Made by a program: the position numbers and the translations under genes. Positions 10,187 through 21,618 of a DNA stretch of 64,000 nucleotides are shown one piece after another. The stretch's first letter is position 1. Each line of letters begins with the position of its first letter. The notes under the pieces are model-generated. The model did no database searches. It saw only the letters and a program-made list of their open reading frames with translations, and was not told the origin of the DNA. The DNA is from Chamaelirium japonicum (lineage: Eukaryota; Streptophyta; Magnoliopsida; Liliales; Melanthiaceae): assembly GCA_947650365.1 (NCBI GenBank), contig OX393553.1, forward strand, positions 34,536,353 to 34,600,352, in the 5' to 3' direction.

Positions 10187-12780
10187 TTCTCAAATTTGAT
10201 TTTTAAATCGGACTTTAAATCCCATGTAAGATGAAAATCTGATTTTCAGGTAAAATGCATTCAAATGCATTCAGATTTTGATTTTCATTTTGCATTCAGA
10301 TTTTTATTTTCATTTCGCATTCAGATCTTGAGTTGAAATTTGGACCTAAAAATGCACAATCCACACCCGAAATTCTTGGTTGATCAGATTTTCCTTTAAA
10401 ATTTCAGAATGGGCATTGGCATTCAGATTTCGCAAAATGAATTCATTCAAATGCCCGATAAGCCTAATCCAAATGCCAATGCTAATCCCACGACATTGTA
10501 ATCAGATTTTTCTTTAAAATTTCAGAACGGGCATTGGCATTGGCATTGGCATTCAGATTTCGCAAAATAAATTCATTCAAATGCCCGATAAGCCTAATCC
10601 AAATTTGATTTTAAAATCGGACTCTAAATCCCATATAAGATGAAAATCTGATTTTCAAGTAAAATGCATTCCAATACATTCAGATTTTGATTTTCAATTT
10701 GCATTTAGATTTTTATTTTCATTTCTCATTCAGATCTTGAGCTGAAATTTGGACCTAAAATGCACAATCGCATTCAGAACGGGCATTGGCATTGGCATTG
10801 ACATTCAGATTTCGCAAAATGAATTCATTCAAATGCCTGATAAGCCTAATCCAAATGCCAATGCTAATCCCACGACATTGTAATCAAATTTTTCTTTAAA
10901 ATTTCAGAACGGGCATTGGCATTTGGCATTGACATCGGCATTCAGATTTCGCAAAATGAATTCATTTAAATGCCTGATAAGCCTAATCCAAATTTGATTT
11001 TAAAATCGGACTCTAAATCCCATATAAGATGAAAATCTGATTTTCAGGTAAAATGCATTCAAATGCATTCAGATTTTGATTTTCATTTTGCATTCAGATT
11101 TTTTTTTTAATTTCGCATTCAGATCTTGAGCTAAAATTTGGACCTAAAATGCACAATCCATACCTGAAATTCTTGGTTGATCATATTTTCCTTTAATTTC
11201 AGAACAGGCATTGGCATTGGCATTGGCATTGGCATTCAGATTTCACAAAATGAATTCATTTAAATGTCCGATAAGCCTAATCCAAATGCCAATGCTAATC
11301 CCACGACATTGTAATCAGATTTTTCTTTAAAATTTCTGAATGGGCATTGGCATTCAGATTTCGGATTTAGTATCTTTTTTAAATCCTTGCCCTCCTAAAT
11401 CGGATTTAGTATCAGATTTTTTAAATCTGATTTTTTCTTTAAAAAGATTTCAAACGCAACATTTTATCGGGCATTGGCATTGGCTTTTTGAATCGAAAAT
11501 CCGATTTAGGAGTCGTGGCCGAGATGAACAAGGGGAGGGTTTTATCGGGTATTGGCATTGGCTTTTTGAATCGAAAATCCGATTTAGGAGTCGTGGACGA
11601 TATAAACATTGATTTTAAAATCAGACTTTAAAATCAAACTCTGATGCTTATCGGATTTTAAAATCTGATGCTTATCGGATTTTGAAATTACCAGTATTTA
11701 AAAATCCAATTCAAAATGCATTCAAATGCATTCAGATTTTGATTTTCATTTTGCATTCAGATTTTTATTTTTATTTCGCATTCAGATCTTGAGCTAAAAT
11801 TTTGACCTAAAAATGCACAATCCGCCCCTGAAATTCTTGGTTGATCAGATTTTCCATTAAAATTTTAGAACGGGCATTGGCATTTGGTATTGGCATTCAG
11901 ATTTTGCAAAATGAATTCACTCAAATGATTTGGGTTTTAAGGATATCGGAATTTGGATTAGGCTTATCGGAATTTGAAATCGGATTTTGATTTATGTTGA
12001 AAAAAGTTTAATCCAAATGGCATTGGCATTGGGATTGGGCTTATCGGAATTTTAAATCAGATTTTTCTTTAATATTTTACTTATTTGAAAATCTGATAAG
12101 CCAATATTTCAAAATTCGATTTCAAAGTCCGATAAGTCTAATCCCAATGCCAATGCTCGTTATGAATGTATTTATTTTGCGAAATTTGAATGCATTTGAA
12201 TGAATTCATTTTGCGAAATCTGAATATGTGTTGCACTTGATTTATGGCCAATAAGAAAATCTGATTTCAATGTCCGATAAGCCTATATTTCAAAATTTGA
12301 TTTTGATTTTGCATTCAGATTTTTATTTTCATTTCGCATTCAAATCTTGAGCTGAAATTTTGACCTAAAAATGCATAATCCGCACCTGAAATTCTTGGTT
12401 GATTAGATTTTCCTTTAAAATTTCAGAACAGGCATTGACATTTGGCTTTGGCATTCAGATTTCGCAAAATGAATTCATTCAAATGATTTGGGTTTTAAGG
12501 ATATCGGAATTTGGATTAGGCTTATCAGAATTTGAAATCGGATTTTGACTTATGTTGAAAAAAGTCTAATCCAAATGCCATTGGCATTGGCATTGGCATT
12601 GGGATTGGGCTTATCGAAATTTTAAATCAGATTTTACTTTAATATTTTACTTATTTAAAAATCTGATAAGCCAATATTTTGAAATCCGATTTCAAATTCT
12701 GATAAGCCTAATCCCAATGCCAATGCCCGTTATGAATGTATTCATTTTGCGAAATCTGAATGCATTTGAATGAATTCATT
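10187..12780. repeat. Tandem repeat block with self-complementary motifs
   Basis: Units begin with AAATTTGATTTTAAAATCGG at about 10187, 10600 and 10990 (period about 390-410 bp). Two longer units of about 560 bp follow (for example ATATCGGAATTTGGATTAGG at about 11942 and again near 12502). Within units, GCATTGGCATTGGCATT runs and the reverse form AATGCCAATGC, and GATAAGCCTAATCCAAAT and its reverse complement, both occur, so single strands could fold. No protein is encoded; it would be an intron or spacer upstream of Rep. Confidence 0.85.
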
Positions 12781-14870
12781 TTACAGTGAATATCTAAATC
12801 AATTGGCTACTGATCCGATTCACATGATCACTGCAAGTCCTATATTCGTTGAAGATGAATTTGAAGAAGAATTGGAAGTTCCAAATGCGAGGCTTCATGG
12901 AGGCCATGCTTCAAACGTTCTAGAGGGTCGTCATTATCTTGGACAAATGGATGTAAGATGCACATTTTGTTCAGCACTTCATTGGATTGATGAAAAATTA
13001 TCAAAATCATCCATCACACAACCTTTATTTGCGATGTGTTGTTTACAAGGAAAAATTAGGTTACCTTTGCTTTCATCATTACCCCTCTGCCCTTCAATCA
13101 GTGTACGAAGGATCTGATCCGCATGCAAGGTCATTTCGAAAGTACATTCGAGAATACAATGCATCTAATGCATTTATAAGTCTTGGTGCCAAAATGGATG
13201 ATCGTGTACTAATACCAACATCATTTACTATCCATGGGGAATTACGCCACCAAACCGGAGCTATGCTATCAGATATAGGAAAGGATCCTATTTATTCACA
13301 ACTTTACATCTATGATCCAAGTGCTGCATTAAATCATCGACATCACCGTAACCCATATTTATCGAGGGATGTATTAAGTATTATACAGGAAACTCTTTTG
13401 CAGACCAATGAATTTTGTAAACTATATCAGCATGCATATGAGATTTTAAATGCAAATACTCTTATGAACAATAATGTTTCTGTATATCTACACTATAGAG
13501 CGGGTACCGATCGACGACGTTACAATCTTCCATTAACAGAGGAAATTGTAATTATACTACCAGGAGTTGAGAATAGGTTTGATAGTACACGAGATATCAT
13601 TCTACATTTGAGAGGAGGCCAAGAATTGATGCGAATAAGTGAATGTCACCCTGCATATTTACCTTTATATTATGTTCTTATGTTTCCTTATGGAGAACTT
13701 TGTTGGTCACCAGATCTACGGCAAATGGATGCCACAAATTATGTTCTAACCAATAGTCGATTTACTCAATTACAGTATTTTGCATATCGTTTATTCGAAC
13801 GCTCTACAGAATATTCAACAATCTTACGAGGAGGAAAATTATTTCAAGAATTCATAGTTGATGCATGGGCTGCATATGAACAAAATCGTCTGTATTATTT
13901 CAACTAAATCAAAACATCATCCGCGCAGATGTGTATAAGGGTCTTACAGATATTGCAGAAGAAGGATTGGATCCAAATCAAGTTGGTCAAAGATTTATTC
14001 TACTTTCAACATATCTTGGAAGTCCAAGGCATATGTATGAGATATTCCAAGATTCTATGGTGATCACACAATACAACAAACATCCAGATATATTTTTTAC
14101 TGCAACCGCAAATCCTAATTGGCCAGAAATTCAAAATGAGCTTATGCAGTATCAAAATGCTACATTCGACCTGATTTAGTAGCCCGTGTGTTTGAGTTGA
14201 AACGAAGAGCACTAATGAAAGAAATAAAGACGAATGATATATTTGGTCAATCAGTTGCACATGTTTTTACCATTGAATTTCAAAAGCGTGGTCTTCCACA
14301 CATGCATGCACTCAGTTTTCTCCAATATTAAGATAAGATTTGTACCAGTCTTCAAGTCGATAAAAATGTATGTGCTGAGTTTCCAGACCCTAATACACAT
14401 ATGGTACTTTTTGAAACCGTAAAAAAATGCATGGTTCATGGCCCATGTGGTGCTCGAAACCCTCATGCACCATGTATGGAAAACGGTAGATGCACTAAGC
14501 ATTACCCTCGAATATTTATAGAGGAAACATCTATGGATCAAGATGGTTATCCTATTTATTGACGTCGTAACACCAACCGAGTTTACATTGTCCGACGGCA
14601 AGAAGTTGATAATAGGGACGTGGTTCCATATAATCCATATTTATCTGCTATGCTCGATTGTCACATTAATGTTGAAGTATGTGTATCGTGTCGCACAGTT
14701 AAATATATTCATAAATATATTTATAAAGGTCATGACAGGACAACTATGGTATTAGCTGGAGTACAGGATGAGATTCAATAGTACATCGATGCAAGATATA
14801 TTGGACTGTATGAGCAAATATTTGAATTTTCACTCAAGTACAAATTTCAAAGGACTCGTTTCGAGGGAGC
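12770..14870 (+). pseudogene. Helitron Rep (HUH endonuclease), decayed, helicase missing
   Basis: Recognised from the Helitron N-terminal region (HYLGQMDVRCTFCSALHW, about 12935-12990; then the typical GKIRLPLL), the central RTDRRRYNLP-like and HPAYLPLYYVLMFPYGE parts (about 13500-13700), and FFTATANPNWPEI near 14095. The HUH motif is present as GLPHMH with histidines at 14299-14301 and 14305-14307, and the two catalytic tyrosines four residues apart in KYIHKYIYKGH at 14704 and 14716. It normally nicks and rejoins DNA at the element ends. It is broken by frame changes near 13.05, 13.91 and 14.17 kb and by stops at 14329, 14560 and 14779, and it ends before the PIF1-type helicase at the Ty3 LTR. 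It is not expected to be active. Confidence 0.9.
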
Positions 14871-15271
14871 GGAGTACAAAATATATCAGGAGATTGTGGG
14901 AAATCCGTCTAAGATCCTTTGATACTCAATTTCGAAGTACAAAGATTACAACAAGTGAGAAAATGAAAAGAGAAGAGCGTTGCGGTGCTTGATCCTTCCG
15001 GACTTTGCGCGTGATCGGCTAGGGGCTTTGCTTTACTCTTCTTCTCCTAGAATCTTCACTTGTTCTTCGCTTGTTCTTCGATTTACTTTGGACTTGAATC
15101 TTCAATTTTCCATCTTCTTCTTCGATCTTCGGTCTTCGATTTTCTTTGATTTGCTTCGATCTTCGATCCTTCTTCTCCGGGATTTCTTGGAGTTTTGAAG
15201 TATCTTCAGTCGGGAGCTTTGTATGTTCTTCTTGCTATGGCCAAAGATCCTTTCTTCTCTTCTTGTCCCTT

Positions 15272-15281
15272 CTTTTATAAG
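15272..15281 (-). promoter_or_regulatory. LTR TATA box (minus strand)
   Basis: CTTATAAAAG on the minus strand, about 1.4 kb into the LTR and about 310 bp from its end, the expected place for the U3/R boundary of a plant LTR promoter. Confidence 0.55.
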
Positions 15282-15769
15282 GGTCGAAGTAGTTATTGTA
15301 GAGAATAACTACTTCGGGTGGTTGAAGCAACCTCCTGGTGGTTTCTATAACTTCCCTTGGGTGGTTAGAGAAACTTCCAGGTGGTTTATATAACTCCTTG
15401 ATGATTAGGATCATATTCAAGTGGTTTTTGTAACTTCCACTGGTAGTTTAATCCTTTTGAGTTTGAGTGAATCGGTCTGATTAAAACGACTTATGGTTCA
15501 GGTCTTAAAATCCGAGTCGACTTACTGCGACTCAGATTTTAACAAAGTTAACTCTTGATCCGGTCCTTTCTGACTTGGTGGATTCAACGAGTTTGTCGAA
15601 TCTAGCGTAAGCTTATTTGCAGAAGCTTAAGCTTGATTATTCTTCGGCCTTGTATATTGGCTTGTCGAAGGATGCTCATCTCTAAGTATCATTCTATTGG
15701 CTTAGATATAGCCTTTGGACGATAGGGATATAGTATTTTCCTTTCTCTCAGACTTGGTCAAATTTCAGA

Positions 15770-16680
15770 GTGTAAGAAAAATTTCCCTGGTCATCAGGGA
15801 AATAAAGTCTTCCAGACTTAGTCAATTTCTGAGTGTAGAGAAAAATTTCCCTGATCATCAGGGAAATAAAGTATAAGGAAGCAAAATTTTTCCTGGTCAT
15901 TAGGGAAATAAAGTCTTCCAGACTTAGCTAAATTTCTGTAGAGAAAAATTTCCCTGGTCATCAGGGAAATAAAGTATAAGGAATAAATATTTCCCTGGTT
16001 ATCAGGGAAATAAAGTCTTCTAGACTTAGTCAATTTCTGAGTGTAGAGAAAAATTTCCCTGGTCATCAGGGAAATAAAGTATAAGGAAGCAAAATTTTCC
16101 CTGGTCATCAGGGAAATAAAGTCTTCCAGACTTAGCTAAATTTCTGAGTGTAGAGAAAAATTTCCCTGGTCATCAAGGAAATAAAGTATAAGGAAGCAAA
16201 ATTTCCCTGGTCATCAGGGAAATAAAGTCTTCCAGACTTAGCGAAATTTCTGAGTGTAGAGAAAAATTTTCCTGGTCATCAGGGAAATAAAATATAAGGA
16301 AGCAAAATTTTTCCTGGTCATCAGGGAAATAAAGTCTTCCAGACTTAGCTAAATTTCTGAGTGTAGAGAAAAATTTCCCTGGTCATCAGGGAAATAAAGT
16401 ATAAGGAAGCAAAATTTCCCTGGTCATCAGGGAAATAAAGTCTTCCAGACTTAGCCAAATTTCTGAGTGTAGAGAAAAATTTCTCTGGTCATCAGGGAAA
16501 TAAAGTATAAGGAAGCAAAATTTTTCCTGGTCATCAGGGAAATAAAGTCTTCCAGACTTAGCTAAATTTCTGTAGAGAAAAATTTCCCTGGTCATCAGGG
16601 AAATAAAGTATAAGGAAGCAAAATTTCCCTAGTCATCAGGGAAATAAAGTCTTCCAGACTTAGCCAAATTTCTGATTCAA
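15770..16680. repeat. Palindromic minisatellite inside the LTR
   Basis: About 17 cores with arms TTTCCCTG and CAGGGAAA around a 5-base GTCAT centre. Two spacers alternate: one about 65 bp per unit (AAAGTCTTCCAGACTTAG..) and one about 41 bp (AAAGTATAAGGAAGCAAAA), giving a 106-bp composite. The longer spacer itself contains AAGTCT..AGACTT, another inverted pair. It lies in the U3 part of the LTR, upstream of the TATA box in element orientation. Confidence 0.93.
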
Positions 16681-16696
16681 GATTTCAATGTCTACA

Positions 16697-16712
16697 AATT
16701 GTCCCCTCAAGG
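16697..16712 (-). other. Polypurine tract of the Tat-type element
   Basis: The minus strand reads CCTTGAGGGGACAATT directly before the LTR start TGTAGACA. GGGGACAATT before TGT is common in plant Ty3 elements and primes plus-strand synthesis. Confidence 0.7.
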
Positions 16713-16792
16713 ATTGACGTTTCAATCGAGAAGCGAAAAAAAGGTCGGTCCTTGAGTTTTTTTTTTTTCATTTTGACCTTTTTTTTTTTGAT

Positions 16793-17960
16793 CTTCTTGC
16801 ATATTTCTTGCATGATGATTGAATCTTGAATCTTTTTTCATACTTCTAGATAATCTTTGACTATTCATCTACCCGAATTGGTCAGGTTTGACCGGGTCAA
16901 TTTTTTTTTTTTTGCCAGGGCTGGCCAGGTTTGACCAGGGCCGGCCAGAGACTCCCCCAGTGCCGGCCAAATTTTTTTTTTTTTTAGGGATGGCGGTACA
17001 GCTCGTCCTTTGACCCCTCTTTTTCTATAAAAAGGGGTCTCCTCTCCTTTTCTAACTTATTTTTCTGTGTTTCTTTGGAGCTAGGTCTAAAAAAAACCTA
17101 CTTCAAAGTTTTTCGCAAAATCATCTTGCAAACTTGATTCCTTCGGCAAGAAGACGATCAAATCCATTCAAGGTAATCATGCTCTTGATCTTTCCCTTTG
17201 CTTTGCTTGCTCTTTGATCTTCGTTTCTCTTTTTTTTGCAATGATCTTTACGGGATTCTTTGAAAAAAAACGAAACCCTAGTTCAAGGTTTTGCAAGAAT
17301 GTTCTTTGATCTCCTTTTTTACCCTTTTGAATTTTTTGATCTTCTTGCATATCATATGATATTTGATTCTTGGATCTTCTTTCATGCATCTAGATGATCT
17401 TTGACTATCCATCTACTTGAATCGACTAGGTTTTTAGAAACCCTAGTTCAAGATTTCGTAAGAACGATTTTTTTTGCTCTCATTTTTACCTTTTTTTTTT
17501 TTTTTTTTTTATGCTCTTGCATATCTCTTGCATGATGTTAGATAATCTTTGACTATTCATCTACCCGAATTGACCAGGTTTGACCAGCTCAATTTTTTAT
17601 TTTTTTTTGCCAGGGCCGGCCAGGTTTGACCAGGGCCGGCCAGGCAATCCCCAGGGTCGGCCAATTTTTTTTTTTTTTTTTAAGGACAGCGGTACTTATG
17701 ACGGTACAGATCGTCCTTTGACTCCCCTTTTACATAAAGCGGGGTTCTTTTCTTTTTCTAACTCATTTTTTCGGGTTTCTTTGGAACTAGGTCTAAAAAA
17801 ATCTTACTTCAAGGTTTTTTGCAACAACCATCTTGCAAGCTTGATTCCTTTGGCAAGGAGACGATCAGATCTATTCCAAGTAATCATACTCTTAATCTTT
17901 TTCTTTATTTTGCTTGTTCTTTGATCTCCTTTTCTTCCTTCGCAATGATCTTCGATCTTT
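16793..17960 (+). promoter_or_regulatory. Duplicated promoter-leader block of the antisense gene
   Basis: A block of roughly 440 bp occurs at about 16793-17230 and again at about 17514-17955. Each has GACTATTCATCTACCCGAAT, paired (G)CCAGGGCCGGCCAGG motifs, poly-T, then TGGCGGTACA, GTCCTTTGAC, a TATA region and TTCTTTGG(A/G)(A/G)CTAGG. The first copy has a good TATA box, TATAAAAA at 17026-17033; in the second it is weaker. A GGTAATCAT splice-donor-like site follows each leader, and an acceptor-like GTGTAG precedes an ATG near 18029. This suggests that the plus-strand gene has its own promoter and a 5' intron. Confidence 0.6.
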
Positions 17961-18028
17961 GATGCTTTTCGATGATCAACTTTTGTAAAATGTATTCTAA
18001 CTTTTAATCCAATCTTCTGTGTGTAGGT

Positions 18029-20299
18029 ATGAGTACTTCAGAGAAATACATTGCTATGCCAGAAGATGGTTGGTTATAAGAAGAAGAAGAACGAGGGGTC
18101 ACTTATCTTGTTTTTTCTCATGCGAAAGTCAAGCAGCATGGGGCAACTCTGAAAAAGAATGGCCCAAACTCTTTGACTACCTTGAGAATCGTTGAGCACG
18201 AGAGTTGTGACAATGATAGTCATGGAGCTGAGAAGAGCGCTGGACCCATTAGCCGTTTCGAAAAGGCTCCGATTCTTTCTTTTCCGTATCATTATACAAC
18301 GGCTGAAATGGTACCCATTCCTCAAATTGCTTTAAAAATTGCTTCAAGATTCACTCGATGGAGGGACGAAATACGAGGCCGTGGCGATGTCCAGTATCTC
18401 AATGGTTTTGGTGAATGGATGCACGAAGTCTTCGAAGCCTTGCGTGGCCGAGAGACTACTAGAAACATATCTGTTATGCTGGAACCTGCTTGTTATGAAT
18501 ATTATAGGCCTGATGGAATGTATAGAGCTTTGTGTGAGCTCTGGTGTCCGGAAACGAATACGTTCCTCACTTCTATTGGGGAAATAGGGATTTCCTTGTC
18601 GGAGATCTATCAGGTATATTCATACTTGAAATTGAATTTGAGTGACATTCATACGTGTGACTTACTTTCTTCATTTTTCTTCTTCCAGATATCAGGTTGT
18701 CTCATGAGTGGAGAATATTACCAAGAGAGAGTCCCTAATCTCTTTGAGCTTTTCGACTGTGTATATACTCCTTCAGCACTTTCTTATCTTTTCAAAGCTT
18801 TTGCAATTATTGCTGCATCTTGCCGTAGTGACCGAGTTCGGCATTGTGACTGGATTGATTTTTGGTTTCGTGGGTACCCTCGAGCTGTTAATTCTCGGAA
18901 AACTGATATCATAAGGAAAGCCAAAGCTAAACGTGACCAATCAGGAGATATTGATAGGCCAATTAGTCTTATGCCTCCAGAGAAACGACCTTCTGGCTCG
19001 AAACCCAGTCCTTACGTTTTGCTAGGATTGTCAGCCAATAGCACTTTGGGGAAGATTGTCTATAGGTCTGCGGCGATTGTTCTTTTTCTTTGTAAGTTCG
19101 CCCTGCCTTGGAGTGGTGACTTGATTCGTCCTGGTACTTTCATCGCAGCTATAAATATGGTGAAAGGTACCGAATACAATTTGGCTGTTCCCATATTATG
19201 CTTACTTTACAACGGTCTGACGCGGACTTACAGCAGCCTGTCTACAAGCCCTAAGTTCAGTGGTGAGCTAGGTCGGGCTAGTTCCTTTTGTCCCTTTCAC
19301 TACTTATATGGGTGGATTGGACTTCACTTTCCAAGAGGGATATTTGCCAAGAATCTTCGGCAAAAGAGATTTTCTTTCCTCATAGCAGTATCTGGTGCTC
19401 TGGCAGCTTATCAGCCTTGGGAAGGGTCAGCTCAAGACACTAGAATGATTCTTCGTACTATAGGAGAAGCTGATTTTCGTTTTGCCCATGAAGCTTGGAA
19501 GCCGATCCCTGATAGAGAAAATGACATTTTTTATGATAATGGCAAGATGCCATACCCCATCTTCCTCTCAATGTTGAGCTGTAAACCAGGGTTTCTTGTA
19601 TTCCGTTGGGGTAATACGGTACAGATAGCACAGTATAGTCCTTATCGGTTTTCTCGTCAACAAGGTTTTATGCAAACGATACCTGGAACACCTATCCCTT
19701 ATAAGGAAGAAGTGTCTCCAAAGTTGGCGTTTGGTTATTGGTTAGCATTCAGTGAGAGGCATACTGGAGTTAGTTTTGCTCTTCCGTTACAAGGAGTAAA
19801 CCTCAGAGACTGTGTATCTTCAGCATATTCAAGTTTAGTAAGAGGGGGAATCAAGAATCGATTGGCTATGTATTCTTCTTCTATGCTGAAATCGAGTGAG
19901 AAAAGCTCGTTTGAGTTTAAAAAAGATGAAGGTATGAGAGATAGGATGGAGATTCGATTCCAAAAGAACTCTCGTCCTGGTTCTTCACGAGCGTGCCATT
20001 GCCAAACAGAATCTGATAGAGAGGTTGAGTCTTCTTGTTCTGGCACTTCTGAGCGTCCTGTTCCTCCATCCGTGCCTTCTGAGCGACAGGGAGATGAAAG
20101 AGGTGCCAGGAAGAGGGCGAGAACATTAGAGGATAGTTCTTCTATTCGGGAGATCATTAATCCTCTTACGACGTCCCCTACTGGATCGAGGCCTCAAATA
20201 TTGGAGACTGCTCTTGTTGCAGCTTCTCCTCCTAATGTGGCAACTCGAGGTGTTGATATTACTACTTCAGGTATGAGTTGTCCCCTTTGTAATCCTTGA
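18029..20299 (+). CDS. Antisense ORF with plant mobile domain (PMD), inside the Tat element
   Basis: The long frame 18173-20299 shows the PMD pattern (aminotransferase-like plant mobile domain): PETNTFLTSIGEIGISLSEI and ISGCLMSGEYYQE in the first part, an Ala/Leu-rich middle, and FCPFHYLYGWIGLHFPRG further on. The C-terminal part is Ser/Arg-rich and polar. The frame appears to run through a short intron near 18.6-18.7 kb and begins in a leader near 18029. PMD genes are known both as host genes and as antisense passengers of some Tat elements; position between PPT and pol, pointing against pol, fits the latter. The role is unknown. It is part of a fossil and should not be assumed functional. 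Confidence 0.75.
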
Positions 20300-20305
20300 A
20301 TATTA

Positions 20306-21322
20306 ATGATTGCTGTATGTTTTACCCTATCGCTTTGTTGTATAGGGTATTCTGCTGGCGGCCTTTGCATTCCTAATGATGATCTAACTGAAGTGATTGG
20401 CAAGGGATTATTGGAGGATGATGCCTTTGAAGCGACATACCCATTTTTCCAGGATTTGCAAGATGATGGTGTTGGAAAAAATCACGAGGCATCAGTAACC
20501 GTTGAGATGACCACAAAAGAAATAGTGGGTGACTCTATGTTTGAGGAACTTGCAGGTCCTTCCACAACACCAGTGGATCATGAAGTTCAATCTTCTTTGG
20601 TATATCAGAAAGCTCAGGCTGAAGTCCCTATTTTCAAGAAGCCGAAGTCGATCGCTGGGATGAGTCCAGCTATGTTTGAGGCAACTGGATTTGTGCATGG
20701 TTCAGTTGAGGAGATGGACCGTTCTCTGGCTGCTATTATGCTGGTTCCCTGCAGGTCATTCATAGACTGCTCACTGAAGCCCTTTCATCAAGCGGGATTC
20801 TCAGCACTAGAGAAGTGGTGGGCCAGTATGGATGTCATCTTTTGTGATCGTCTTCGAAAATTCAGAGTGAACGATTCTATCTTTGTTGACAAGATCGAAT
20901 CGCTTCTTCAAGACAGCCATGCTTATCATAACCGACGTTCATCGTTTGTCAAGGAGAAGGCTGTTGTTAGTCCGGACCATATAGCGAAGATAGAAGAGAC
21001 TTTGAAGTCGTTCTCCCAGTTTTTGGACGAGGGTGATTCTGCACTATCAACAGCAAAGTCAGAGGAAACTTCTGCTCGTTTAGCATTGGAGGAGGCTAAA
21101 GCGTTGGTTATTTCTTGCGAAAATCGTTTGGCTGCAGCTTCTGATGCCGTGACTTTACAGAATGATTACCTCAACTCCCTGAAGGCACAAAAGACTGAAA
21201 AAGAGAAGGAACTGACCAAACTCAAGGGTCAAGAGGAAGCTGGGGCATCTTCTGTCTTAGCTATTAATGGCGCACGAGAGGAACTTATGCAGCGTCTTCG
21301 TGATTTAAGCTCGACATATTGA
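20306..21322 (+). CDS. Antisense ORF, C-terminal coiled-coil part
   Basis: 338-codon frame directly after the PMD frame, separated by a short spacer with splice-like ends (a GTATGAG start and a TATAG end), so it is probably the last exon of the same gene. An acidic first half is followed by a segment with PCRSFIDCSLKPFHQAG. The last 110 residues are a heptad-like coiled coil rich in Glu, Lys, Ala and Leu (LEEAKALV, LKAQKTEKEKELTKLKG). A PMD plus coiled coil is a typical pairing. It ends 297 bp before the convergent pol stop. Confidence 0.65.
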   Translation: MIAVCFTLSLCCIGYSAGGLCIPNDDLTEVIGKGLLEDDAFEATYPFFQDLQDDGVGKNHEASVTVEMTTKEIVGDSMFEELAGPSTTPVDHEVQSSLVYQKAQAEVPIFKKPKSIAGMSPAMFEATGFVHGSVEEMDRSLAAIMLVPCRSFIDCSLKPFHQAGFSALEKWWASMDVIFCDRLRKFRVNDSIFVDKIESLLQDSHAYHNRRSSFVKEKAVVSPDHIAKIEETLKSFSQFLDEGDSALSTAKSEETSARLALEEAKALVISCENRLAAASDAVTLQNDYLNSLKAQKTEKEKELTKLKGQEEAGASSVLAINGAREELMQRLRDLSSTY

Positions 21323-21618
21323 TTATTAAGCCTTGTACTTTTTCCTTTTAGACTTTATTAAGATTTATGCAATATATGAATTCTCCTGGTATTTCCTTCT
21401 TGATTGTTCTACTGAATATGGGTTATTATTTTTTTGTTTGGACTGAACCTGAGGGGTTTCCTCAGGCTGCCTACGTACCCTTTTTCAAGGAATCAAGTCG
21501 CACGTAGTTTCCTTGGATTTTTTTTTTTTTGCTTGCATCACCCTGATCGATATGCATCCCAACTAGGTTGGCACCCACATCTATCAGGACTATCATTTGC
21601 AATATAGAGTGATTTTCT
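21323..21618. other. Convergent spacer between antisense gene and pol
   Basis: AT-rich, with poly-T near 21518-21530 and TTTATTAAG-like sequence that could serve as a plus-strand 3' end. No frame is recognised. Both flanking genes point into it. Confidence 0.55.

Larger units (their letters stand above)
8137..14955 (+). mobile_element. Decayed Helitron, 3' part lost
   Basis: Rolling-circle DNA transposon identified by its Rep coding region (12.77-14.87 kb). A candidate 5' end TCTATATAATAAGC begins at 8137 after an A, as expected for insertion between A and T with a 5' TC. Between them lie a CT-rich leader, four phase-0 exon-like segments and a tandem-repeat block. The helicase half and the 3' hairpin/CTRR end are not seen, because a Ty3/gypsy LTR begins near 14956 and the continuation is outside the window or lost. 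The Rep identity is secure; the exact 5' boundary and the unity of the whole block are inferred. Confidence 0.6.
14956..16696 (-). repeat. 3' LTR of the Tat-type element
   Basis: Read on the minus strand it starts TGTAGACATTG at 16696, directly after a polypurine tract, and probably ends ..TTTTCTCA at 14956. The flanking pentamer is ACAAG (14951-14955); the partner duplication is lost. It contains a palindromic minisatellite in the U3 part and a TATA box near 15272-15281, leaving about 300 bp for R and U5. The right end is well supported by the PPT; the left end is the best TG/CA choice. Confidence 0.65.

Noticed and set aside
15770-16680. CRISPR-like array
   Set aside because: Spacers are not unique but two alternating types, the host is a plant, and the block lies within an LTR.
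18074-18325. Host PMD gene independent of the retroelement
   Set aside because: The gene lies between the polypurine tract and pol of a Tat element in the position known for antisense passengers, so an element origin is simpler.
19735-20157. 140-codon minus-strand frame inside the antisense gene
   Set aside because: Opposite strand of the PMD frame, with no recognisable motif; a shadow.
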